From positions 30,958-94,957 of the forward strand of contig JAUIET010000017.1 in the NCBI GenBank assembly GCA_030429735.1: 64,000 bases of DNA, written 5' to 3'. The stretch comes from Gammaproteobacteria bacterium. Lineage in GTDB: Bacteria > Pseudomonadota > Gammaproteobacteria > Pseudomonadales > JAUIET01. Position numbers and translations under genes: made by a program. This document shows, piece by piece, positions 17,231 through 26,485 of the stretch (within the stretch, counting starts at the first letter, position 1; every line of letters begins with the position of its first letter). A model generated the notes under the pieces. It saw only the letters and a program-made list of their open reading frames with translations, was not told the origin of the DNA and searched no databases.

Positions 17231-17417
17231 GGAAATTCTCTAAAGGGCGGAAAACGCGCATTGTGCCCCCGCAAATGGCTGTGTCAATAGCAGAGCCGTA
17301 GAAAGGTTCCCAACGGCGACATTGGGTGATGCAAATCCGCCTTGGCTGAAAATGCACAGTCTTGCCAGCAATCATTTAGCGCTACAATAGGCGCCTTGAT
17401 AACTGGGTGTAAGACCA

Positions 17418-17894
17418 ATGAGTCAAACGAAGGCAAGCGTATCCGAGCTGGTGCGACATTGGCAAGACGTGCCCGGCGGGCTAATGCCTGCCCTGTGGTC
17501 GATACAAAACGCTTTTGGGCACGTTCCAAGTCACGCTGTCCCCGAAATAGCCAGTATTCTGAATTTGTCTGTTGCTGAAGTGCACGGAGTCATCAGCTTT
17601 TATCATGATTTTAAAACTGAACCGGCGTCTGCGCACTCCATAAAGCTGTGCCGTGCGGAAGCCTGTCAGGCTATGGGCGTAAGAGCATTGGAGACATTTG
17701 CCGAACAGCGTTTGGGTGTCAAGTTCGATGAGCAAGGTCCTTTGGTGTGCCTGGAATCGGTGTATTGCCTGGGTCTGTGCGCCTGCGCGCCTGCTGCGAT
17801 GGTAGACGGTAAATTACATGCGCGCCTGAACGAGCAGAAGCTTGGCAAACTGATCGACGAGTGCGAATCCACCGAGGCTGGCGCGCATGACTAA
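17418..17894 (+). CDS. fdsG: NAD-dependent formate dehydrogenase, gamma subunit (NuoE-like)
   Basis: A 158-residue thioredoxin-fold [2Fe-2S] subunit related to NuoE. Four ligating cysteines are in CRAEACQ and CLGLCACAP, and HGVISFYHDF is the family signature. It passes electrons from the FdsA chain toward the FMN/NAD site of FdsB in the cytoplasmic soluble formate dehydrogenase. First gene of the operon; a TACAAT -10-like element (17383-17388) lies 29 bases before the ATG. Its 3' end overlaps fdsB by 8 bp, so the two are likely coupled. Confidence 0.9.
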   Translation: MSQTKASVSELVRHWQDVPGGLMPALWSIQNAFGHVPSHAVPEIASILNLSVAEVHGVISFYHDFKTEPASAHSIKLCRAEACQAMGVRALETFAEQRLGVKFDEQGPLVCLESVYCLGLCACAPAAMVDGKLHARLNEQKLGKLIDECESTEAGAHD

Positions 17895-19458
17895 AACAAT
17901 CACGGCGTACGTGCCGGCAGACGCCTCCGCAGTAGCACTGGGTGCTGATGATCTCGCTACCGAAATGGCACAGTACTGCGCATCAGCAGGCATTGAGCTA
18001 ACACTGGTTCGCAATGGTTCCAGGGGTTTAACCTGGCTTGAACCATTGCTTGAGATTGATCAGGGCGATGGCCACCGTATAGGGTTTGGGCCTGTGACGC
18101 CTGCCGACGTGAGCAGCGTGCTGCGCAGTATCGACGAACCTGGCAGTGAACATGAGCTTGCCGTGGGTAGGGTAGAAGAGCTGCCCCTGTTTGCACAGCA
18201 GCAGAGGCTTACGTTTGCGCGGGTAGGGGTGACTGACCCACTGTCGCTGGACGATTACCTGGCCAATGAGGGGTATATTGGCCTGCAAAACGCTCTGCAA
18301 ATGTCAGCACAAAACATTGTTTCAAGGATTACTGAGTCCGGACTTCGGGGGCGCGGAGGTGCGGCGTTTCCGGCAGGAATTAAATGGCAGACGGTGCTTG
18401 ATGCAAGCAGCAATTCCCACCCTGTGGGCAAGGGTAAATACATTGTGTGCAATGCGGACGAAGGCGACAGCGGCACGTTTGCGGATCGCTTGCTGATGGA
18501 AGGCGATCCCTTCTGTTTACTCGAAGGGATGACAATTGCAGGTATTGCAATCGGCGCAGAGCAAGGCTACATCTACCTGCGCTCAGAATACCCGGTGGCT
18601 CATGCCACGCTGCAGGCGGCTATTGCTGCGGCGCGCGATCGCAATTACCTTGGTGACAATATTTGCGGCTCAGGTAAACATTTTGATATCGAGGTGCGCC
18701 TTGGCGCAGGCGCGTATATTTGCGGTGAAGAAACCTCATTGCTTGAAAGTCTGGAAGGAAAACGTGGCATGGTGCGTGCGAAGCCGCCATTGCCCGCGTT
18801 AGCCGGCCTGTTTGGGCAACCTACGGTTGTAAACAATGTCATTACGCTGGCATCGGTACCGGTGATTCTGGCGAAAGGTGCGCAGTACTATCAGAATTTT
18901 GGTGTCGGGCGCTCGCGCGGCACATTGCCAATTCAACTGGCAGGTAATGTTCGCAGGGGCGGTTTGTTTGAGTTGCCGTTTGGGATCTCAATCAGAGAAA
19001 TTATTTTCGACTACGGGGGGGGCACGCTAAGCGGTCGCCCCGCAAAGGCCGTGCAGATCGGTGGACCGCTCGGGGCGTACATTCCGGAACCAATGTGGGG
19101 CACGCTGTTGGATTACGAAGCGCTGGCAGAAATTGGTGGCATGTTAGGCCACGGCGGCATTGTGGTGTTCGACGATTCGGTTGATATGCTGGAACAAGCG
19201 CAGTTTGCAATGCAGTTCTGTGCTATTGAATCGTGTGGCAAGTGCACGCCCTGTCGGATTGGGTCTGTGCGTGGGGTCGAAACCCTGGAGAAAATTCGTG
19301 CCAATGAGGATAGGGAATCTAACCTGATACTGCTGGACGAACTGTGTGAAACAATGCGGGACGCGTCGTTGTGCGCGATGGGCGGATTAACACCGTTTCC
19401 GGTCACCAGCGCGGTACGCCATTTCCCCGAGGACTTCGGAGGTGAACAGAATGCTTGA
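17887..19458 (+). CDS. fdsB: NAD-dependent formate dehydrogenase, beta subunit (NuoF-like)
   Basis: A 523-residue diaphorase subunit that carries FMN and one [4Fe-4S] cluster and reduces NAD+. Order of domains: an N-terminal thioredoxin-like region (1-110), then the NuoF core with GLRGRGGAAFPAGIKW (FMN/NADH site), CNADEGDSGTFADR, and EETSLLESLEGKRG. The C-terminal cluster motif is ESCGKCTPCRIGS with a later cysteine (DASLCAMGG). The N-terminal thioredoxin-like extension is typical of FdsB and HoxF, which separates it from a plain NuoF. No other nuo gene is in the window. Confidence 0.92.
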   Translation: MTKTITAYVPADASAVALGADDLATEMAQYCASAGIELTLVRNGSRGLTWLEPLLEIDQGDGHRIGFGPVTPADVSSVLRSIDEPGSEHELAVGRVEELPLFAQQQRLTFARVGVTDPLSLDDYLANEGYIGLQNALQMSAQNIVSRITESGLRGRGGAAFPAGIKWQTVLDASSNSHPVGKGKYIVCNADEGDSGTFADRLLMEGDPFCLLEGMTIAGIAIGAEQGYIYLRSEYPVAHATLQAAIAAARDRNYLGDNICGSGKHFDIEVRLGAGAYICGEETSLLESLEGKRGMVRAKPPLPALAGLFGQPTVVNNVITLASVPVILAKGAQYYQNFGVGRSRGTLPIQLAGNVRRGGLFELPFGISIREIIFDYGGGTLSGRPAKAVQIGGPLGAYIPEPMWGTLLDYEALAEIGGMLGHGGIVVFDDSVDMLEQAQFAMQFCAIESCGKCTPCRIGSVRGVETLEKIRANEDRESNLILLDELCETMRDASLCAMGGLTPFPVTSAVRHFPEDFGGEQNA

Positions 19459-22339
19459 ATACTATGATCCTGTAACAACAGCTGCATCAGCCAATGGCAT
19501 GGTGGTGGAAGTTGATCTGGGGACACCTGCGGTCAACTCGGACACACTGATAAGCCTGACCATCGATGGTGTATCTGTACAGGTGCCGGAAGGCACGTCC
19601 GTGCTGAGAGCCGCCGCCAGTGTCGGAATCACAATTCCGAAATTGTGTGCAACAGATTCTTTACAAGCGTTTGGGTCGTGCCGATTGTGCATGGTGGATA
19701 TAGAAGGTGTGCGCGGAAAACCGGCTTCATGCACAACACCTGTTGCACAAGACATGGTGGTTCACAGCCAGAGCGAGTCGCTACAACGCTTGCGTCGAAA
19801 CGTTATGGAACTGTACATTTCCGACCACCCGCTGGATTGTCTGACGTGTGCCGCCAATGGCGACTGCGAATTGCAGGACATGGCCGGTGTGGTAGGGCTG
19901 CGTGATGTGCGATATGGCTTCGACGGCGCCAATCATCTTGACTCGGTCAAAGACGAGAGCAATCCTTACTTCAGTTTTGATCCCGGCAAATGCATTGTGT
20001 GTTCGCGCTGCGTGCGCGCCTGTGATGAAGTACAGGGCACGCTTGCGTTAACGATTGATGGTCGTGGTTTTGAATCCAAAGTGGCAGCCGGTCAGAACAC
20101 AAGTTTTATGGAATCTGATTGCGTTTCCTGCGGCGCGTGTGTGCAAGCGTGTCCAACCGCAACCCTGGTTGAAAAAGAAGTGCTGTCCATCGGCCAACCT
20201 AAACGCTCAGTTGTAACAACCTGTGCTTATTGCGGCGTGGGCTGCTCGTTCAAGGCCGAGATGCGGGGTGAACAGCTGGTTCGTATGGTGCCTTACAAAG
20301 GGGGCAAGGCCAATCAGGGGCATAGCTGTGTTAAAGGGCGCTTCGCATTTTCGTATGCCAGCCATCCTGACCGAATCACAACACCACTGGTGCGCGACAG
20401 TATTGATCAAGATTGGCGCGCAGTGGACTGGGATGAGGCAATTGCTTTCACCAGCAATAAGCTCAAATCACTGCAAAAAACCCATGGCGCCGACAGCATT
20501 GGCGCGATTACCTCCTCGCGCTGCAGCAATGAGGAAACGTACCTGGTTCAGAAACTGGTACGCGCTGGCTTCGGTACCAATAACGTAGATACTTGCGCGC
20601 GCGTCTGTCACTCGCCAACAGGCTTTGGTCTAAAGGCAACGCTGGGAGAGTCGGCCGGTACGCAAACGTTTGATTCCGTGCAAAAAGCCGATGTCATAAT
20701 GGTGATGGGTGCAAATCCCACCCAGGCCCACCCTGTGTTTGGCTCGCAGCTCAAGAGACGCCTGCGTGCCGGTGCGCAATTAATTGTCGCGGATCCACGG
20801 GCAATTGAATTAGTGCGTTCGCCGCATATCGAAGCGGCATACCATTTGCCGGTGAAACCCGGTACGAATGTGGCCTTTATCAATGCGATGGCGCACGTCG
20901 TGGTCCGTGAAAATTTGATCGATCGTGATTTTATAGCCGCCCGGTGTGATCAGGGTGCAGCTGATGCCTGGCTGCAGTTTATTGCGCGTGACGATAACTC
21001 ACCTGAGCACACCGAAGCGATTACCGGTGTGCCGGCCAAGGATGTAATTGGCGCTGCGCGCTTGTTCGCAACCGGAGGTAACGCCGCGATTTACTATGGC
21101 TTGGGTGTAACCGAACACAGCCAGGGCTCTACTACCGTAATGGGCATCGCAAACCTGGCGCTGGCAACCGGAAACATTGGCCGAGAAGGCGTGGGTGTGA
21201 ATCCGCTGCGCGGTCAGAACAATGTGCAGGGTTCCTGTGATATGGGGTCATTTCCGCATGAATTTCCCGGCTATCGGCATGTGTCTGACGTCAGTACGCG
21301 CAGCCTGTTTGAAAACGCCTGGCAGGTGCCTCTGGACGATCGGCCGGGGCTTCGCATACCAAATATGTTTGACGCGGCGATTAACGGGCGCTTTAAGGGG
21401 TTGTACTGTCAGGGTGAAGATATCGCTCAATCGGACCCGAATACGAGTCATGTTGAACTAGCCTTGCGGTCTCTGGAATGCCTGGTGGTTCAGGATTTGT
21501 TTTTGAACGAAACGGCCAAGTTCGCTCACGTGTTTTTACCGGGCTCCACCTTCCTGGAAAAAGATGGCACGTTCACGAATGCCGAGCGGCGAATCAATCG
21601 TGTGCGCCGGGTCATGAGCCCTGCTGCCGGCAAAGCCGATTGGGAGATTACGGTAGCATTGAGCGAAGCGATGGGTTACCCGATGAATTACAGTCACCCG
21701 GCAGAGATTATGGATGAAATAGCGGCGTTGACGCCTACTTTTCATGGGGTCAGCTACGCAAAGCTTGACCAGCTGGGTAGCATCCAGTGGCCGTGCAACG
21801 AGCAATTTCCTGAAGGCACGCCGATCATGCACGAGGATACATTTCCGATAGGCAAGGGTCAGCTGGCAATTACTGAATACGTGGCAACTGAAGAAAGGGC
21901 CTCACGTCGTTTCCCATTACTGCTGACAACCGGGCGTATTTTGAGTCAGTACAATGTGGGTGCCCAAACCCGGCGCACTAAAAACAGTGAATGGCATGCT
22001 GAGGACGTGTTGGAGATTCATCCACACGATGCCGAAGAGCGCGGCATTGTCGATGGCGATTGGGTTGGTGTCAGCAGTCGTGCGGGTGACACCGTGTTGC
22101 GAGCCAATGTGACCGAGCTGATTCAACCGGGTGTTGTGTACACGACGTTTCACCATCCCGTCAGTGGTGCCAATGTAATCACTACCGACAACTCGGATTG
22201 GGCAACAAATTGCCCCGAATACAAGGTCACGGCTGTCCAACTTGAAAAGGTAAGTTCGCCGTCTGATTGGCAAGAACAGCACCAGGCTTTCTCCAGGCGC
22301 CAATTGAATCATTTGCAGCGCGCTCAGGCTGCACCGTGA
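19451..22339 (+). CDS. fdsA: NAD-dependent formate dehydrogenase, alpha catalytic subunit
   Basis: A molybdenum (bis-MGD) enzyme that oxidises formate to CO2. The N-terminus is a [2Fe-2S] ferredoxin domain (LCATDSL..GSCRLCMVD). Next come HPLDCLTCAANGDCELQ, two [4Fe-4S] sets (CIVCSRCVRACDE and CVSCGACVQACPT), and a proximal cluster CAYCGVGCSF. The catalytic core has DTCARVCHSPTG: counting from the chosen ATG the Mo-ligating Cys is residue 386 and the catalytic His 387, the same numbers as in Rhodobacter capsulatus FdsA, so this is a Cys, not Sec, enzyme. The ATG has GGAGGTG just upstream and overlaps the fdsB stop (ATGCTTGA). A GTG 9 bases earlier is the alternative. About 962 residues, normal for FdsA. 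Confidence 0.95.
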   Translation: MLEYYDPVTTAASANGMVVEVDLGTPAVNSDTLISLTIDGVSVQVPEGTSVLRAAASVGITIPKLCATDSLQAFGSCRLCMVDIEGVRGKPASCTTPVAQDMVVHSQSESLQRLRRNVMELYISDHPLDCLTCAANGDCELQDMAGVVGLRDVRYGFDGANHLDSVKDESNPYFSFDPGKCIVCSRCVRACDEVQGTLALTIDGRGFESKVAAGQNTSFMESDCVSCGACVQACPTATLVEKEVLSIGQPKRSVVTTCAYCGVGCSFKAEMRGEQLVRMVPYKGGKANQGHSCVKGRFAFSYASHPDRITTPLVRDSIDQDWRAVDWDEAIAFTSNKLKSLQKTHGADSIGAITSSRCSNEETYLVQKLVRAGFGTNNVDTCARVCHSPTGFGLKATLGESAGTQTFDSVQKADVIMVMGANPTQAHPVFGSQLKRRLRAGAQLIVADPRAIELVRSPHIEAAYHLPVKPGTNVAFINAMAHVVVRENLIDRDFIAARCDQGAADAWLQFIARDDNSPEHTEAITGVPAKDVIGAARLFATGGNAAIYYGLGVTEHSQGSTTVMGIANLALATGNIGREGVGVNPLRGQNNVQGSCDMGSFPHEFPGYRHVSDVSTRSLFENAWQVPLDDRPGLRIPNMFDAAINGRFKGLYCQGEDIAQSDPNTSHVELALRSLECLVVQDLFLNETAKFAHVFLPGSTFLEKDGTFTNAERRINRVRRVMSPAAGKADWEITVALSEAMGYPMNYSHPAEIMDEIAALTPTFHGVSYAKLDQLGSIQWPCNEQFPEGTPIMHEDTFPIGKGQLAITEYVATEERASRRFPLLLTTGRILSQYNVGAQTRRTKNSEWHAEDVLEIHPHDAEERGIVDGDWVGVSSRAGDTVLRANVTELIQPGVVYTTFHHPVSGANVITTDNSDWATNCPEYKVTAVQLEKVSSPSDWQEQHQAFSRRQLNHLQRAQAAP

Positions 22340-23193
22340 ACTCTGACAGGGCGCAGCGCGGTCCTGGTAAGTTGGTGCTAACGCAAGGCGGCCAACAGTG
22401 CCGGCCGGTGCGACGCTGGGAAGAGAGCAAGGCGCACCAGCTGGACGATAAGCTGGCCACAGAGACGGCAGTTGCGTTTGTCTACAACGGCATATCGCAC
22501 GCAGTGATGATGGCAAGCCCAATGAATCTGGCAGATTTTGCCCTGGGTTTCAGTCTCAGCGAAGGCGTGCTGTGTGCGGCAACCGAATTGTACTCCTTGT
22601 CTGTTGATGAGATGAAGGCCGGTATCCAGCTGGACATGCACATATCAGCCGAACGTTTTGCCGCACTAAAACATCGGCGCAGAAGTCTCGCGGGCGTATC
22701 CGGGTGCGGCTTGTGCGGCGCTGAGTCACTGCAGGATGTGCAAAAACCTGTCACAGCGCTTGCAAGGGCTAAACCTGAGTTATCTCCGGTTTCGCTCGAC
22801 AGTGTGCAGTGTGCGCTGACCGAATTTGAATCCATGCAAACCATGCGTGCATCCACCGGCGCTATTCATGCCGCTGCCTGGTGTAACACCGATGGCAGAG
22901 TCGCCTGCGTGCGCGAAGACATTGGGCGTCATAACGCCGTGGATAAAGTGATAGGAGCTCTGAGTACCGAGACCTGGAACCCTGATCACGGGTTTTTGCT
23001 GCTGTCCAGCCGTATCAGTTTCGAAATTGTTCAGAAAGCGGCGGTGATGGGTATGACGAATATTATCGCCGCATCGGCGCCATCGACACTGGCGGTTGAT
23101 CTTGCCAATCAGTACGGCATAAGCCTTTCAGGAAGGCTCAGCAAGCGCCGAATTACCCTGTACACTGACGCTCAAGGAGTGCGCTTGCCATGA
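22336..23193 (+). CDS. fdhD: Formate dehydrogenase sulfurtransferase/chaperone FdhD (FdsC)
   Basis: An FdhD-family protein that delivers sulfur from a cysteine desulfurase to the Mo cofactor of formate dehydrogenase; the fds-operon member is called FdsC. The cysteine pair is in SGCGLCGAES (C124 and C127 from the chosen start). Other conserved stretches are TGAIHAAAW, EDIGRHNAVDKVIG and LLLSSRISFEIVQKAA. I chose the GTG that overlaps the fdsA stop as GTGA. A TTG 69 bases upstream would add 23 residues inside fdsA and has no family counterpart. The stop overlaps fdsD by 4 bp. Confidence 0.92.
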   Translation: MNSDRAQRGPGKLVLTQGGQQCRPVRRWEESKAHQLDDKLATETAVAFVYNGISHAVMMASPMNLADFALGFSLSEGVLCAATELYSLSVDEMKAGIQLDMHISAERFAALKHRRRSLAGVSGCGLCGAESLQDVQKPVTALARAKPELSPVSLDSVQCALTEFESMQTMRASTGAIHAAAWCNTDGRVACVREDIGRHNAVDKVIGALSTETWNPDHGFLLLSSRISFEIVQKAAVMGMTNIIAASAPSTLAVDLANQYGISLSGRLSKRRITLYTDAQGVRLP

Positions 23194-23420
23194 CCGATCA
23201 CATTGCCCAGCAAGTGCAGCACAACCTGAAAATGTTCAATGACATAGCGCGCAATCTGGGTGTTGGTCGCGATGAGCAACAAGCAGCTGAGATGATTGCC
23301 GCCCATGTAAAGCGATTCTGGTCACCGATGATGATTGACACCTTGCTTGCTGAACGCGAGTCGATTGAGCCTGAGTTATTGGCGCCGGCTAAAGCTGCCC
23401 TAACAATCCTCGCCAACTAA
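23190..23420 (+). CDS. fdsD: NAD-dependent formate dehydrogenase, delta subunit
   Basis: A 76-residue protein of the FdsD family, a small accessory subunit found only with NAD-dependent molybdenum formate dehydrogenases. Typical features are FNDIARNLG near the start and the middle motif HVKRFWSPMMIDTLL. ATGA overlap with fdhD. It ends the fds operon; the converging dehydrogenase gene ends 33 bp away, with no clear intrinsic terminator between. Confidence 0.88.
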   Translation: MTDHIAQQVQHNLKMFNDIARNLGVGRDEQQAAEMIAAHVKRFWSPMMIDTLLAERESIEPELLAPAKAALTILAN

Positions 23421-23452
23421 CGCCGCCGGCCCTAATCCGAGCTTCGGGCTGA

Positions 23453-24415
23453 CTACAGGGGCATTTCAAACGCGACTTTGATCGCTCCTGCAGAGCGATC
23501 TGCCGCTGTCGCAAAAGCGTCTGTGGCTGCCTCCAGCGGATAGCGGTGACTGATCATCGCCTTGCTTAACTCGGCTTGGGTGAGAAGTAACTTTGCGGCC
23601 TCATCAAACGTGCGACCCGGCGTGCTGCATTTGTAGCTTGTTGCCGACAGCAAGTTGACTTCTTTCATCTGCAATCCCTGGTCAAATTCGATACCGTTCC
23701 ATGGTGTGCCCAGCAAGCTGATGGTCGCCATTGGCGCGCAGCATTGCACGGCCTGGCGCATGGATTCGGTACTGCCTACCGCATCAATAACCAGGTCATA
23801 GGAACCCAATGCCTGCGCACTGGCGTGGGATTGCGCACCAAGCCGGTTAGCTGCCATCTGCTGATGCTCGTAGCGGGCGATGATATCGCAAGCCAGGCCG
23901 CGTGAAATGCACGCCGCTGCTGCCGCAAGGCCGATCGGACCTGCGCCTATCACAAGGCAGTTACGTTTCCGTATAGCGGCAGAGGGCACTCGGTCCAGGC
24001 CTCTTAGGGCAATAGCTACGGGCTCAACCAAACATGCATCTGCCGGTGACAACCCGGTCGGCAGCTCGACCAGACGCTCAGGGGGTACCACCGCATGCTC
24101 GGCCATGCCTCCATCACGCATAACGCCAAGATACTGCGCTCCGTGTTCGCAATGCGCCAGATGCCCCTCGTCACAATAGTAACAACTGCCACAGCCAAGC
24201 ACGGGTTCAACTGCCACTGCCTTGCCATTCGGGGCAATGCCTGAAAACTCGTGCCCAGGCGTTCGCCCTTCCAACCAGCGAAGGCCCATAAGATGCAGGT
24301 CTGAGCCGCAGATTGAGCTGCTCACCACTTTGATAGTGACGCCCGCGGAGTCGTCAATGTCGGTCTGCACGAAGCCTGGTTTACCTTCGCTTATTACTAT
24401 CGCGTTCGTTTTCAA
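23453..24415 (-). CDS. Zinc-dependent MDR-family alcohol/polyol dehydrogenase
   Basis: A 320-residue medium-chain dehydrogenase. Visible features: catalytic zinc ligand in SSICGSDLH, GHEFSGI with the His-Glu ligand pair, the structural-zinc cysteines in CGSCYYCDEGHLAHC, and the nucleotide-binding VIGAGPIGLAAAA. The acidic residue that normally marks NAD preference is not obvious (CDIIARYEHQ), so cofactor use is open. It resembles threonine and sorbitol dehydrogenase-like enzymes; the substrate cannot be named. It converges on the fds operon but shares no transcript with it. Slightly shorter than the usual 340-350 residues. Confidence 0.75.
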   Translation of the reverse strand: MKTNAIVISEGKPGFVQTDIDDSAGVTIKVVSSSICGSDLHLMGLRWLEGRTPGHEFSGIAPNGKAVAVEPVLGCGSCYYCDEGHLAHCEHGAQYLGVMRDGGMAEHAVVPPERLVELPTGLSPADACLVEPVAIALRGLDRVPSAAIRKRNCLVIGAGPIGLAAAAACISRGLACDIIARYEHQQMAANRLGAQSHASAQALGSYDLVIDAVGSTESMRQAVQCCAPMATISLLGTPWNGIEFDQGLQMKEVNLLSATSYKCSTPGRTFDEAAKLLLTQAELSKAMISHRYPLEAATDAFATAADRSAGAIKVAFEMPL

Positions 24416-24503
24416 AATGATTCCACCGCGTCAACCGGTTATTCGCTTGTTTTCAGCTGACAAGCCTACAATATAGAATGTTGCTTCAGATGATGATTTG
24501 CTA

Positions 24504-25001
24504 ATGTCCAAAGGCATTGTGCTGATAGGGATGGCCGCAGCCGGCAAGACCACGGTAGGGAAATTGCTGGCTGATTTGCGTTCTTGCCCATTTGTCGATG
24601 CCGACGAATGCATCGAACAGCAACACGGTGCTCGCCTGCAGCACATTGTCGATACTCAAGGATATACTGCGTTCAAACGCATTGAGGAACAAGTGCTGTT
24701 GGGCATTGACCCCAGCGACTGTGTGTTGGCAACGGGTGGCAGCGCGATTTACAGTGATCCAGCGATGCGCCATCTGGCGCGCCTGGCGCACGTTGTTTAT
24801 CTGAACGTGCCAGCGCCAATCCTGCAGAGTCGTTTGGCCAATGCGGATCAACGAGGGTTGGCTCGCAAACCCGGGCAAACCTTTGAGAGCTTACTTGCCG
24901 AACGCCTGCCGCTGTACCAGCGATACGCGGAAATCAGCGTTGATAGCCAGGGCTTGAGTGCGCTGGAAACGGCTAGAATGATTGTTGAACGCGTTCGCTG
25001 A
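24504..25001 (+). CDS. aroK: Shikimate kinase-like protein
   Basis: A 165-residue P-loop kinase of the AroK/AroL type, which makes shikimate 3-phosphate in the chorismate pathway. Motifs: Walker A GMAAAGKTT, the shikimate-binding Asp in FVDADECIEQ, FKRIEEQVL, LATGGSAI, and RLPLYQRYAEISVD near the C-terminus. LID residues read RGLARKPGQT. It stands alone, without aroB, so it may be a second shikimate kinase or a relative with another small-molecule substrate. A TTG two codons upstream is the alternative start. I place the symbol with moderate confidence. Confidence 0.7.
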   Translation: MSKGIVLIGMAAAGKTTVGKLLADLRSCPFVDADECIEQQHGARLQHIVDTQGYTAFKRIEEQVLLGIDPSDCVLATGGSAIYSDPAMRHLARLAHVVYLNVPAPILQSRLANADQRGLARKPGQTFESLLAERLPLYQRYAEISVDSQGLSALETARMIVERVR

Positions 25002-25059
25002 GCTGCAACTCGTCGGCTAATTGGCCTATGTGGGTACTGTCAGACGGGCGGCCAAGCTA

Positions 25060-25084
25060 AGAAAACATCTCTCTAGTGTTTTCT
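25060..25084. terminator. AT-rich inverted repeat downstream of aroK-like gene
   Basis: AGAAAACA and TGTTTTCT pair over 8 bp around a 9-base loop, about 60 bp after the aroK-like stop. The stem is weak and no long U-run follows, so it may be a terminator or an operator for the next gene. Confidence 0.35.
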
Positions 25085-25267
25085 AATTTATTGATAAATA
25101 AAGACAAAATAAACCGCCGCGGGCGATTAAGCGCAATAAGTTGCTGTATGCGACGTGGTTCAGGGTTTGCCCTTTCCCTGTTTGACAGTTCAGCCCTTTA
25201 CAACTACCGCTGAAGGTTAAAAAATGATCACTTATCGCATGGCGAACATTTTTTGAGGGCAGTACAC

Positions 25268-25756
25268 ATGTCAGGCTTACAACGGTTTGGTAAACAATTA
25301 GGTATTGGGGTTGCCACAGCGCTGCTGGCGGCGTGCAGCTCAAACCCCACTGTGACAACCAGTGCTGATCTGCAAACACAGGCCGATCTGGCGTACCTGC
25401 AGGGTGACTGGCAAACCGCTGAGGGTTACTATCAGGCCATTGCTGAGGCGGTTCCGGACAACAGTACAGCGTGGCTGCGTACCGGCAATATGCGCCTGCG
25501 CCAAAGTGATTATCAGGGCGCTATTGACGCCTATCAAACCGCTGCCAGCACCGAAGCAAACGGCGCAAAATCACACTACAATCTGGCAACCAGTTACATG
25601 ATGCTGGCGAGGCAGTCTTTGCTTAAAGCGCGAGAAAACCTGCCGGAGCGCGATGTCGGCCAGATGATTATTGACGCAAAACTGGCTCACTTTGACGAGA
25701 TTATGAGCTCATCTGTGGCTGGCGTTACTGTGCCTGAATCAGGCGTGTTTCGCTAA
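25268..25756 (+). CDS. TPR-repeat outer-membrane or periplasmic lipoprotein
   Basis: A 162-residue lipoprotein. The signal peptide (GKQLGIGVATALLAAC) ends in the lipobox LAAC followed by SSN, with no Asp at +2, so sorting to the outer membrane is expected. Tetratricopeptide repeats follow: ADLAYLQGDWQTAEGYYQAIAE, STAWLRTGNMRLRQSDYQGAIDAYQ and AKSHYNLATSYMML. Such proteins act as scaffolds for complexes; a partner is not evident. I start at the ATG giving MSGLQRFG; a GTG/ATG pair 15 bases upstream is possible. The end overlaps the converging rhombosortase gene by 18 bp. Confidence 0.65.
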   Translation: MSGLQRFGKQLGIGVATALLAACSSNPTVTTSADLQTQADLAYLQGDWQTAEGYYQAIAEAVPDNSTAWLRTGNMRLRQSDYQGAIDAYQTAASTEANGAKSHYNLATSYMMLARQSLLKARENLPERDVGQMIIDAKLAHFDEIMSSSVAGVTVPESGVFR

Positions 25757-26296
25757 GTACCTGCGAATACCCGCATTAATCGCGGCGTAGAGCAGGCCGC
25801 TTACTGCTCCTAACAGGTGGGCTTGCTCAATCACTTCGCCACCCAGCCAGGCGGTGTCGGTACTCGGCGCTGCTGTATTTTCGTACATTAATTTTGCAGC
25901 CAAAGCCAGCAATAGCAAACCGGCGAAACCTGGTTGGTGGCTCAGCAGGCGGATGCCGGCTATCGCAAACCAGCCGTGCAGAAGCCCGGATAATCCCACG
26001 TACCATTGGATAGTCGGATGCCACAGATACAGGCTGACACTTATCGCCACGGCAGAAAACAAACCACCAAAGATCACATCGTCAGCCTGCCAGGCAGACT
26101 CGAACAACATCGCGAGCAACACCAGCGCGACTGCATTGAGCCACCAGTGATTCCAGCTCAGGTGTACCAAATGACCGCTAAGCAGGCGCCAGAGTTCCCA
26201 GTTCATGAGACCGCTCATGTCGTATCGAAGAAGAAGCTGGGTATCATGTGGCAGGAGCTGCGCGCAGAGACTGGCCAGCAGAATAATGCCGGTCAC
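25739..26296 (-). CDS. rrtA: Rhombosortase (rhomboid-family intramembrane protease)
   Basis: A 185-residue polytopic serine protease of the rhomboid clan. The catalytic pair sits in YVGLSGLLHGW (Ser103) and EQAHLLGAVSGLL (His160). The second-helix signature is HLVHLSWNHWWLN. The short length and these motifs fit the rhombosortase family, which cleaves GlyGly-CTERM tails on proteins exported by the type II secretion system. No GlyGly-CTERM protein is visible in this window, so its substrates must lie elsewhere. The start is a GTG; the frame stays open 14 codons upstream, without an ATG, until a TGA. Confidence 0.82.
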   Translation of the reverse strand: MTGIILLASLCAQLLPHDTQLLLRYDMSGLMNWELWRLLSGHLVHLSWNHWWLNAVALVLLAMLFESAWQADDVIFGGLFSAVAISVSLYLWHPTIQWYVGLSGLLHGWFAIAGIRLLSHQPGFAGLLLLALAAKLMYENTAAPSTDTAWLGGEVIEQAHLLGAVSGLLYAAINAGIRRYLAKHA

Positions 26297-26485
26297 TGCA
26301 ATTGCCGATTTTTCAGGCAGCTTTATGATGTGCGTCTCTCATTTTGGTGAAAACAATCAGGCTTACTATAGCGAATTAACGCGTCAGCACACCGAAAAAC
26401 CTGGGTACGAAATTACTAAATAAAGCCTAAAGCTTTCAGCACATGCGCCGATAGCCTTTTGTAGAGTCGGTGATTCATGTGGGAA

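Noticed and set aside
17887..19458. Assignment of fdsB as complex I NuoF
   Set aside because: The thioredoxin-like N-terminal extension and the fdsG-fdsB-fdsA-fdhD-fdsD context fit formate dehydrogenase; no other nuo genes are present.
21917..22522. Leftward open frame of 201 codons across the fdsA-fdhD junction
   Set aside because: Both genes on the plus strand have full families and coupled starts; the antisense product is low in complexity.
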